A stretch of DNA of 5,680 nt, taken from contig SFFP01000132.1 in the NCBI GenBank assembly GCA_004556875.1, positions 1 through 5,680 of the forward strand, written 5' to 3'. A program made the position numbers and the translations under genes. The stretch is from Ruminococcus flavefaciens. GTDB lineage: Bacteria; Bacillota_A; Clostridia; Oscillospirales; Ruminococcaceae. The notes below the pieces were generated by a model. It had not been told where the DNA came from. It was given only the letters and a program-made list of their open reading frames with translations, and did not search any database. Every line of letters starts with the position of its first letter. The first letter of the stretch is position 1. Of the stretch, positions 1 to 5,658 are shown piece after piece.

Positions 1-1384
1 CTATAGCTGAAAGCGCATCTGCTAAAGGACCTGTGTAAGTGATACCTTCTATCTTGAAGAACATTGGAAGAACGATAAGAAGCGGCAGGAAAAAGAGTAT
101 CTGCCTTGTAAGTGAAAGAAATACACCCTTTATAGACTTTCCTATTGATGTAAAGAATGTGGCAGTTATAGGCTGTAAGCAATTTATCCATGTAAAGAAC
201 AGGAATATTCTGAAAAACTTAGCTCCGAATTCATAATACCCCTCGCTTGCATCTTTATTGGCAAATACACTGAGTATCTGCTTAGGGAACAGCTGGAACG
301 CCACAAAAGCTACCAATGATATTGCCGCACCGGTTTTCAAAGCCATCCAGAATGCACTCTTGACTCTGTCGTAATTCTTAGCACCATAATTGAAGCTCTC
401 AATAGGCTGTGTACCCTGTGCAAGTCCGATAACGATAGAGAAAACTATCATATTGACCTTCATAACTATACCTGCAACAGCTATCGGGTCATCTGCACCA
501 TACTTCGAAAGCGCACCGTAATGCTTGAGCGAATTGTTGAGAACTATCTGTACTATTGCAATAGCAAGCTGGTTGAAACAGGAAGCCATTCCTATCGAGC
601 ATATCCTGCCGATAATGCTGAACTTCGGGAAAAGATGTCTGCCGAAAAGATACACGGTTTTGAAATTGAAACAATATATAACTACAATGGCTGCGGAAAT
701 AAACTGGCCGATAACAGTGGCAATAGCCGCACCCTTCATTCCCCAGTCAAATCCGAGAACGAATATTGCATCAAGTATAGTGTTTATAACAGCGCCCGTG
801 ACGTTGCATATCATAGTCATTTTAGGACTTCCGTCCGCACGTATGATATGTCCGCCTCCTGCTGTAAGGATAAGGAACGGAAATCCGAATGCCGTATACT
901 TCACGTACTCTTTGGCATAGGGCAATACCGCGTCAGTTGCTCCGAAACGTTTAAGAAGCGGAGTCAGGAAAGCCAGAGTCACCACAGACATTATAACGCC
1001 GCTCACTACAAGCAGCAACAAAGCATTTCCTGCAAAGTAGGGAGCACGTTTCTTATCCCCCATACCAAGTGACAGATTAAAGCAAGAAGCACTGCCTATT
1101 CCCAGGAGAAGTGCCAGCGCCATACATCCCGTTGTAAAAGGGAATGCGATGGAAGTCGCCGTATTTCCGAGTGTACCCACTGCCTTTCCGATAAACAGCT
1201 GGTCGACCATATTGTACAGGGCGCTTACAAGCATTCCGACAATACTCGGTATAGCAAACTTTAACATCAGCGAACTTACAGGAGCATATCCCAGCGGATT
1301 TCCCATCCCCCCCTGCGGTCCGCCTGCACCGGGTGGTGGTCCTCCTGCTCCATTTGGCGCTCCGCCAAAACTATTTTCATTCAT
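1..1384 (-). CDS. MATE family efflux transporter, MepA-like (C-terminus cut by window edge)
   Basis: This is a polytopic inner-membrane antiporter of the MATE family, expected to export cationic drugs or metabolites in exchange for Na+ or H+. The frame is open from the ATG at 1384-1382 to the left edge, giving 461 codons with no stop. Family MATE proteins are usually about 450 residues, so only the tail is missing. Residues about 36-66 read as MATE helix 1 (FAIPSIVGMLVSALYNMVDQ, then LFIG), the best family signature. Later stretches such as GSASCFNLSLGMGDKK, GADGSPKM and FFTWINCLQPITATFF also fit the family and stay in the same frame. The start is supported by AAGAAGG at 1400-1394, nine bases upstream. 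Residues 6-30 form an odd Gly/Pro/Ala-rich tail, encoded partly by a run of seven G. The gene is divergent from maf. The family is certain; substrate and exact subfamily are not. Confidence 0.93.
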   Translation of the reverse strand, partial: MNENSFGGAPNGAGGPPPGAGGPQGGMGNPLGYAPVSSLMLKFAIPSIVGMLVSALYNMVDQLFIGKAVGTLGNTATSIAFPFTTGCMALALLLGIGSASCFNLSLGMGDKKRAPYFAGNALLLLVVSGVIMSVVTLAFLTPLLKRFGATDAVLPYAKEYVKYTAFGFPFLILTAGGGHIIRADGSPKMTMICNVTGAVINTILDAIFVLGFDWGMKGAAIATVIGQFISAAIVVIYCFNFKTVYLFGRHLFPKFSIIGRICSIGMASCFNQLAIAIVQIVLNNSLKHYGALSKYGADDPIAVAGIVMKVNMIVFSIVIGLAQGTQPIESFNYGAKNYDRVKSAFWMALKTGAAISLVAFVAFQLFPKQILSVFANKDASEGYYEFGAKFFRIFLFFTWINCLQPITATFFTSIGKSIKGVFLSLTRQILFFLPLLIVLPMFFKIEGITYTGPLADALSAI

Positions 1385-1424
1385 TTTTTCTAACCTTCTT
1401 TTTAATAATCACAAATACTTTTTA

Positions 1425-1453
1425 ATTATACACCATTTATAGCTGAATTACAA
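1425..1453 (-). promoter_or_regulatory. Probable sigma-A promoter of the MATE gene
   Basis: On the minus strand, TTGTAA (1453-1448) is followed after exactly 17 bases by a perfect TATAAT (1430-1425). Transcription would start near 1418 and leave a leader of about 35 nt carrying the AAGAAGG ribosome binding site. The -10 box is consensus and the -35 box matches TTGACA at four of six positions. AT-rich DNA gives chance matches, so this is likely but not certain. Confidence 0.6.
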
Positions 1454-1472
1454 TACCGCTATTAAAAATAGA

Positions 1473-1492
1473 TATTGAAAAATAATTCAATA
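1473..1492. promoter_or_regulatory. Perfect inverted repeat between divergent promoters (possible operator)
   Basis: TATTGAA (1473-1479), a six-base spacer, and TTCAATA (1486-1492) form a perfect 7-bp inverted repeat. It lies just upstream of the MATE -35 box and about 50 bp upstream of the maf -35 box. This placement suits an activator or a TetR/MarR-type regulator of the transporter. No regulator gene is visible in the window. A smaller CTATT/AATAG repeat sits beside it at 1459-1471. The region is very AT-rich, so a chance palindrome is quite possible. Confidence 0.3.
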
Positions 1493-1541
1493 CAAATCGT
1501 TATTTATAATGCAATTTCAACAATAAGGAATATATTTTTTC

Positions 1542-1570
1542 TTGACAGTGTGCCTGCTATGTGGTAAAAT
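1542..1570 (+). promoter_or_regulatory. Strong sigma-A promoter of maf, extended -10
   Basis: A consensus TTGACA (1542-1547) is separated by 17 bases from TAAAAT (1565-1570), and TGG directly before the -10 box supplies the TGn extended -10 element. Transcription should start near 1577, giving a leader of about 85 nt before maf. The leader contains a small TGTG-GCAT-CACA hairpin (1590-1601) but no riboswitch that I recognise. Confidence 0.82.
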
Positions 1571-1661
1571 TATCTTTGTAAATAGTATCTGTGGCATCAC
1601 AAAATCCAGTTGTCGTTACAGAAAAAAAGAAAAATATTTCCCCAATCAAGGAGTTATATAA

Positions 1662-2219
1662 ATGAAGATAATTCTTGCATCAGCTTCGCCGAGACGGCGT
1701 GAGCTTATGAAATATATCGCTGAGGACTTTGAAGCTGTCTCAACGGACTGCGATGAGACTCTCCCTGATGACATAAAGCCTATGGAGGCTTCGGAATACC
1801 TTGCTGTACTTAAAGCTAAGGCGGCGGCTGAAAAATATCCCGACTGCACGGTTATCGGCTGTGATACAACAGTTATCTGCGGCGGCGAGATACTTGGCAA
1901 GCCAAAGGACAAATCACAGTGTATCGCCGATATTTCAAAGCTTTCGGGTCGAACTCATCAGGTGGTCACAGGCTGCTGTATCATCTGCGGCGACAAGGTG
2001 AATTCATTCTCTGAGGTAACAGATGTTACTTTCAGACAGCTTACTGCTTCTGAAATAGAAGCCTACGCTGACACCGACGAGCCTTATGACAAGGCAGGCG
2101 GATACGGTATACAGGGACTCGGTTCTGCGCTCATATCCCACATTGACGGCGACTTCTTCAATGTTGTGGGACTTCCTGTGGGCAGACTCTTTAATGAACT
2201 GAAAAGGATCAAGAACTGA
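1662..2219 (+). CDS. maf: Maf/YhdE-type nucleoside triphosphate pyrophosphatase (dTTP/UTP and modified nucleotides)
   Basis: The protein is a cytoplasmic house-cleaning enzyme that hydrolyses dTTP, UTP or modified pyrimidine nucleotides to the monophosphate and pyrophosphate. Its 185 residues match the usual Maf length of about 190. The N-terminal signature LASASPRRRELM (residues 5-16) is the Maf substrate loop. GCDTT at 66-70 holds the catalytic/metal-binding Asp68, followed by GEILGKPKD at 75-83. The block DEPYDKAGGYGIQGLG (139-154) places it with the YhdE subgroup rather than YceF, by my recollection of E. coli YhdE. AAGGAG at 1648-1653, eight bases upstream, fixes the start. It has its own strong promoter. 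No convincing U-tract terminator follows, so some read-through into the downstream operon is possible. In many Firmicutes maf lies near division genes (mreB, radC); that context is absent here. Confidence 0.95.
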   Translation: MKIILASASPRRRELMKYIAEDFEAVSTDCDETLPDDIKPMEASEYLAVLKAKAAAEKYPDCTVIGCDTTVICGGEILGKPKDKSQCIADISKLSGRTHQVVTGCCIICGDKVNSFSEVTDVTFRQLTASEIEAYADTDEPYDKAGGYGIQGLGSALISHIDGDFFNVVGLPVGRLFNELKRIKN

Positions 2220-2251
2220 AAATAAATGAGCAAAGGGAACACATTTATTTT
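2219..2251 (+). other. AT-rich stem-loop directly after the maf stop codon
   Basis: AAAATAAATG (2219-2228) and CATTTATTTT (2242-2251) are perfectly complementary, giving a 10-bp stem with a 13-base loop that starts on the last base of the maf stop codon. The stem has only one G-C pair. It ends in TTTT followed by CC, so it is a poor intrinsic terminator but could stabilise the 3' end of the maf mRNA. The loop contains one arm of a competing stem, AGGGAAC (2234-2240) with GTTCCCT (2274-2280). Confidence 0.5.
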
Positions 2252-2254
2252 CCA

Positions 2255-2316
2255 TTCTCAATTTGAGAACCTCGTTCCCTGCAAATTGCAATTCATCGGT
2301 CGGATAGTATCCGCCC
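2255..2316. repeat. Cluster of three regularly spaced palindromes upstream of the DUF1015 gene
   Basis: Three odd-length palindromes, each with a single central base, follow one another: TTCTCAATTTGAGAA (2255-2269), TGCAAATTGCA (2280-2290) and CGGATAGTATCCG (2301-2313). Their centres are at 2262, 2285 and 2307, so 23 and 22 bp apart, about two helical turns. The last one has interrupted GG/CC flanks (2298-2299 and 2315-2316). From memory, GGATA-type palindromes ending in GCCCTACA recur between genes in Oscillospiraceae, so this may be a dispersed repeat. An operator array or a structured leader RNA are alternatives. I found no convincing -35/-10 pair in the spacer 2220-2344. Confidence 0.5.
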
Positions 2317-2344
2317 TACAAAAAAATATAAAGGAGTATTTACC

Positions 2345-3613
2345 ATGAACTCAACTGCATTTCATTCTGCTGACATTCTTCTACCAAAGGACTGCGATAT
2401 GCACAAGTGGTCCGTTATCGCCTGTGACCAGTACACCAGCGAGCCTGAATACTGGGACGAGGTAAGTGCAACTGTCGGAAACGCTCCCTCAACTCTCAAC
2501 CTTATCCTTCCCGAGCTTTATCTCGAACAGGACGGTGTTGCACAGCGTATCGACAACATCCACACTGCTATGGACAAGTACATGGCTGACGGTGTTTTCA
2601 CCGAGTACAAGGACGCTATGGTCTATGTTGAAAGAATACAGAGCAACGGTATCCTCCGTCAGGGTATCGTTGGTGCAATAGACCTTGAAAAGTACGACTT
2701 CTCAAAGGGCAGTACCTCTGAGGTAAGAGCTACAGAAGCTACAGTTATCGAACGTATCCCACCACGTATCAAGGTAAGACAGGGCGCTCCCCTTGAGCTT
2801 CCTCATATAATGATACTCATTGACGACCCTGACAATACTGTTATAGAGCCGCTTGCAAAAACAGTTTCCGATGACAGCAAGCTCTACGATTTCGAGCTTA
2901 TGCAGAAGGGCGGAAGCATAAAGGGCTGGCTCGTTGACAAGTCCGCTCAGGAGAATATCGACAAGGCTCTCTGCGCACTTGCTGACCCTGACACTTTCTG
3001 CAAAAAATACGGTCTCAGCAATACTCCTGTTCTCCTCTTCGCTATGGGCGACGGAAATCACTCTCTCGCAACCGCAAAGGAGTTCTACGAACAGCTTAAA
3101 AAGGCAAATCCCGACAAGGACCTTTCAAACCACCCTGCACGTTATGCTCTTGCTGAAATTGTAAACCTCCACAGCGATGCACTTAAATTTGAAGCTATCC
3201 ACCGTCTTGTTTTCGATGTTGACTGCAACAAGCTCATAAACGAGCTTACAGCCGCTCTTGAACTCTCTGAGACAAAGACCTCCGACCAGTACGTTATCTG
3301 CTCATGCAAGGGCACTGAAAAGAAGCTTTACATCAATAAGAAGTCCTCAAACCTTTCCGTTGGTTCGCTCCAGAACTTCCTTGACGGCTATATAAAGGCT
3401 AACGGCGGCAAGATCGACTATATCCACGGTGCTGATACTGTAAAGTCACTGGCTGAAAAGCATAACGGTATCGCTTTCATTCTCCCTGACATGGATAAGT
3501 CACAGCTCTTCCCCACTGTTATCAAGGACGGTGCGCTCCCGAGAAAGACTTTCTCAATGGGTCACGCTGAGGACAAGAGATTTTACATCGAAGCACGTAA
3601 GATATCTGAATAA
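2345..3613 (+). CDS. DUF1015 family protein (COG4198), function unknown
   Basis: The 422 residues match the usual DUF1015 length of roughly 410-420, and no signal peptide or membrane segment is seen, so it should be cytosolic. Landmarks in order: an N-terminal block with VIACDQYTSEPEYWDEV (residues 24-40), MGDGNHS at 234-240 (the family's ADGHH-like motif, with His239), AIHRLVF at 284-290, IHGADTV at 360-366, and the C-terminal signature LPRKTFSMGHAEDKRFY (398-414). The biochemical role is not established. I recall that clostridial homologues sit beside serA/serC and have been annotated as ParB/Spo0J-like, hinting at a link to serine metabolism; that is recall, not shown here. AAGGAG at 2331-2336, eight bases upstream, supports the start. 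Lysine is AAG in 31 of 36 codons, against 13 of 26 in the nearby GNAT gene, suggesting high expression. It is the first gene of the putative operon. Confidence 0.9.
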   Translation: MNSTAFHSADILLPKDCDMHKWSVIACDQYTSEPEYWDEVSATVGNAPSTLNLILPELYLEQDGVAQRIDNIHTAMDKYMADGVFTEYKDAMVYVERIQSNGILRQGIVGAIDLEKYDFSKGSTSEVRATEATVIERIPPRIKVRQGAPLELPHIMILIDDPDNTVIEPLAKTVSDDSKLYDFELMQKGGSIKGWLVDKSAQENIDKALCALADPDTFCKKYGLSNTPVLLFAMGDGNHSLATAKEFYEQLKKANPDKDLSNHPARYALAEIVNLHSDALKFEAIHRLVFDVDCNKLINELTAALELSETKTSDQYVICSCKGTEKKLYINKKSSNLSVGSLQNFLDGYIKANGGKIDYIHGADTVKSLAEKHNGIAFILPDMDKSQLFPTVIKDGALPRKTFSMGHAEDKRFYIEARKISE

Positions 3614-3846
3614 TGGAACTGCTAAAAAATCTCGCCAAGCTTCACACTACGGAGCTTGGCGAACTTCGTATAAAACGCAATCTTGGTCTTGACTGCTCTG
3701 ATACTGTGGAATGGTGCAGAAAGCAAATAAGCTCTCCGTCAGCCATTATCGAGCGCAAAGGCAAGAACTGGTACATTACTGCCGATGGCTGTATCATTAC
3801 TGTGAACGCCTACAGCTATACCATTATCACTGCTCACAAGCTATGA
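3613..3846 (+). CDS. Small DUF3781 family protein, function unknown
   Basis: This 77-residue protein is soluble, with no membrane segment or signal peptide. It matches the small DUF3781 family of Firmicutes, from memory of its conserved core: VEWCRKQI at 32-39, ERKGKNWYI at 47-55, and ITVNAYSYTIITAHK at 62-76. Its function is unknown; a compact alpha/beta fold is plausible from the alternating pattern in the second half. The start codon shares one base with the stop of the DUF1015 gene (TAATG, 3611-3615) and has no good ribosome binding site, so it is probably translated by reinitiation after DUF1015. That arrangement argues for joint expression. Trp34, Cys35, Trp53 and His75 are residues to test for conservation. 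The length looks complete. Confidence 0.82.
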   Translation: MELLKNLAKLHTTELGELRIKRNLGLDCSDTVEWCRKQISSPSAIIERKGKNWYITADGCIITVNAYSYTIITAHKL

Positions 3847-3859
3847 AAGGGGCGATAAC

Positions 3860-4825
3860 ATGAATATAAGAAGATTTGAAGTCGCAGATGCCGAGGCTGT
3901 TTCTGCTGTAGTTATAAAAACCCTCAGGATATCCAATACAAAAGACTATCCTGCCGAGCTTATGGAAGAAGTCGTTAAAAGTCAGCAGCCGCAGAATATC
4001 CTTGAACGCGCGGGCTGGACACACTTCTATGTAGTCGAGGACAATGAGCAGATAATCGGCTGCGGCGCTATCGGTCCTTTCTGGGGCAAAGAGGACGAGA
4101 GCAGTCTGTTCACTATATTCGTTCTTCCCGAATATCAGGGCAAGGGCGTTGCCAGACTTATTATGGAAACTCTCGAAAAAGACGAATACTTTCTACGTGC
4201 AAAGCGTATCGAGATACCTTCGTCCATAACAGGCTGTCAGTTCTACAGAAAGTTCGGCTACGACTACAAAGACGGAAAAGCCGAGCTTGACAAGGAACGG
4301 CTTTATCGTCTGGAAAAGTTCAGAGTACCCACGATACTTATGATAAAAGCTATAGAAAGAAATGATATCCCCGAATGTGTAAGGGTAATAAAGACAAGTT
4401 TCATGACCGTTGCAGACGAGTTCGGTTTTACAGCAGAAAACGCTCCCAGATTTGTGGCATTTGCAACTACCTATGAAAAGCTGTTTACGCAGTACGATGA
4501 AGAGCATCGTCCGATGTTTGGCTATTTTTCAGAGAAAGGCAGCATTATCGGCTATTATTCCCTGCTTCTGCTTGAAAATAATGAATGTGAGCTGAATAAT
4601 TTATGCGTTCTTCCCGAATACAGGCATAATAATATCGGCGGAAAGCTCTTTGCCGATGCCTGTGCAAAAGCAAAGGATATGGGCTGCGAAAAGCTGGTGT
4701 TCAGTATAGTCGAGGAAAACGTGAAGCTCCGCAAGTGGTACGAAAAACACGGAGCTGTACACACTGACACGAAAAAGTTTGATTTCTTCCCGTTTACCTG
4801 CGGCTGTATGGAAAAAGTTCTGTGA
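3860..4825 (+). CDS. Tandem GNAT-family N-acetyltransferase (two fused domains)
   Basis: The 321-residue protein holds two complete GNAT domains, about 1-155 and 158-321, whereas most GNAT proteins are a single domain of about 150-170 residues. GNATs transfer an acetyl group from acetyl-CoA to an amine; the substrate cannot be read from the sequence. Domain 1 begins MNIRRFEVADAEAV and has a good acetyl-CoA loop QGKGVA (93-98) after IFVLPEY, then GCQFYRKFGY (125-134). Domain 2 begins MIKAIERNDIPECVRVI (161-177) and has RHNNIG (255-260), where Asn replaces the glycine usual at the fourth position of the R/Q-x-x-G-x-G/A loop, and then VKLRKWYEKHGAVHT (288-302). The start is fixed by AAAGGGG at 3846-3852, seven bases upstream and overlapping the previous stop codon. 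It lies 13 bp after the DUF3781 gene and 12 bp before tcdA. Confidence 0.9.
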   Translation: MNIRRFEVADAEAVSAVVIKTLRISNTKDYPAELMEEVVKSQQPQNILERAGWTHFYVVEDNEQIIGCGAIGPFWGKEDESSLFTIFVLPEYQGKGVARLIMETLEKDEYFLRAKRIEIPSSITGCQFYRKFGYDYKDGKAELDKERLYRLEKFRVPTILMIKAIERNDIPECVRVIKTSFMTVADEFGFTAENAPRFVAFATTYEKLFTQYDEEHRPMFGYFSEKGSIIGYYSLLLLENNECELNNLCVLPEYRHNNIGGKLFADACAKAKDMGCEKLVFSIVEENVKLRKWYEKHGAVHTDTKKFDFFPFTCGCMEKVL

Positions 4826-4837
4826 TAAGGAGTTAAA

Positions 4838-5590
4838 ATGTCCGATATTTTTTCAAGAACAGAGCTTCTCGTTGGTGAAGAAGCTATGGATATACTGGCG
4901 AATTCCCGTGTTGCTGTTTTCGGCGTGGGCGGTGTGGGAGGCTTCACTGTTGAAGCCCTCGCTCGTTCGGGTGTGGGTGCGCTCGACCTCATCGACGACG
5001 ACAAGGTATGCGTTACCAATATAAACCGCCAGATAATCGCCCTTAACAGCACTGTTGGTATGTACAAGGTTGACGCGGCGGCAGAGCGTATCCGCGATAT
5101 CAATCCCGACTGCAAGGTGACCTGCCACAAGATGTTCTATATGCCCGAAACTGCTGATAAGCTTGACTTTTCGCAGTACGACTATGTTGTGGACGCTATT
5201 GACACCGTAACAGGCAAAATAGAGATAATCATGCAGGCTAAAGCGGCAGGCGTACCTGTCATAAGCTCTATGGGCGCAGGAAATAAGCTCGATCCTACTG
5301 CATTTGAAGTGACTGATATCTACAAAACTTCAGTTTGTCCTCTTGCAAGAGCAATGCGATATCAGCTTAAACGCCGCGGCGTAAAAAAACTGAAAGTCGT
5401 CTATTCAAAGGAACAGCCCATTGTACCTCATGGACAAGCGGCTGAGGACGGCTCCGGAAATACTGAAATGAGAACAGGTTCGGCAAGACGTTCAACTCCC
5501 GGATCTGCGGCATTTGTCCCCTCTGTTGCAGGTCTCATTATCGGTGGTGAGGTCATTAAAGACCTTGTAAAACTAAAAATGAAATCATAA
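4838..5590 (+). CDS. tcdA: tRNA threonylcarbamoyladenosine dehydratase (E1-like, ThiF/MoeB superfamily)
   Basis: TcdA (CsdL) uses ATP to dehydrate t6A at position 37 of ANN-decoding tRNAs to the cyclic form ct6A, improving decoding. The 250-residue length fits the Gram-positive form, which lacks the C-terminal extension of E. coli TcdA (about 268 residues). The Rossmann nucleotide loop GVGGVGG is at 29-35, the acidic turn LIDDDKV at 51-57, and NINRQ at 61-65 with Arg64 as the expected ATP-phosphate ligand. Lys77, and DAIDT at 119-123, complete the adenylation site. SSMGAGNKLDPT (143-154), TSVCPLARAMR (164-174, with Cys167) and the C-terminal FVPSVAGLIIGGEVIKDL separate TcdA from ThiF and MoeB. 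AAGGAG at 4827-4832, five bases upstream, sets the start. No sulfur-carrier or cysteine desulfurase gene (csdA/csdE) is nearby. It is the last gene of the operon, with a hairpin beginning inside its stop codon. Confidence 0.95.
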   Translation: MSDIFSRTELLVGEEAMDILANSRVAVFGVGGVGGFTVEALARSGVGALDLIDDDKVCVTNINRQIIALNSTVGMYKVDAAAERIRDINPDCKVTCHKMFYMPETADKLDFSQYDYVVDAIDTVTGKIEIIMQAKAAGVPVISSMGAGNKLDPTAFEVTDIYKTSVCPLARAMRYQLKRRGVKKLKVVYSKEQPIVPHGQAAEDGSGNTEMRTGSARRSTPGSAAFVPSVAGLIIGGEVIKDLVKLKMKS

Positions 5591-5611
5591 CCACCACTGA
5601 AGTGGTGGTTT
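5589..5611 (+). terminator. Hairpin overlapping the tcdA stop codon, possible weak terminator
   Basis: AACCACCACT (5589-5598) and AGTGGTGGTT (5601-5610) are perfectly complementary; the real loop is probably TGAA with a 9-bp stem. Only three T follow before GCAC, so the U-tract is poor and termination would be weak or would need other factors. The stem also protects the 3' end of the tcdA message. It is the first of three similar hairpins. Confidence 0.5.
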
Positions 5612-5616
5612 GCACA

Positions 5617-5658
5617 GCCCCTAAAAGGGGCGAATACAGGCTCACCCACTAAAGTGGG
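5617..5658. repeat. Two further short GC-rich hairpins forming an array with the tcdA hairpin
   Basis: GCCCCT-AAA-AGGGGC (5617-5631) and CCCACT-AA-AGTGGG (5645-5658) are perfect short hairpins. With the first hairpin their centres lie about 24 and 28 bp apart. The first and third share the core CCACT-(GA/AA)-AGTGG. No T-runs follow. The set may be an intergenic palindromic repeat of REP/BIME type or the end of an IS200/IS605-like element, whose ends are small hairpins; no transposase is seen in the window. I see nothing recognisable in 5659-5680. Confidence 0.5.

Noticed and set aside
521..1072. Plus-strand open frame of 183 codons
   Set aside because: It lies fully antisense to the MATE gene, whose minus-strand frame gives clear family motifs. 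The plus-strand product is low-complexity in character and has no recognisable domain.
1149..1442. Plus-strand Pro/Gly-rich open frame of 97 codons
   Set aside because: It is the complement of the Gly/Pro-rich start of the MATE gene and has no ribosome binding site or family match.
1577..1661. Possible riboswitch in the 85-nt maf leader
   Set aside because: Only a 4-bp hairpin (1590-1601) is visible, and no known riboswitch core can be recognised.
4340..4825. Separate second GNAT gene starting at Met161 of the fused protein
   Set aside because: No Shine-Dalgarno lies upstream of the ATG at 4340 and the frame is continuous from 3860, so a fusion is the better reading, although domain 2 does look like a formerly independent gene.
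4555..5130. Minus-strand open frame of 191 codons
   Set aside because: It overlaps the end of the GNAT gene and half of tcdA, both strongly supported. Its product is Ser/Thr/Pro-rich shadow sequence with no known motif.
4838..5590. ThiF or MoeB/HesA adenylyltransferase for thiamine or molybdopterin synthesis
   Set aside because: The sequence has TcdA-specific blocks (GNKLDPT, TSVCPLARAMR, FVPSVAGLIIGGEVIKDL), and no thiS, moaD or other cofactor gene is nearby.
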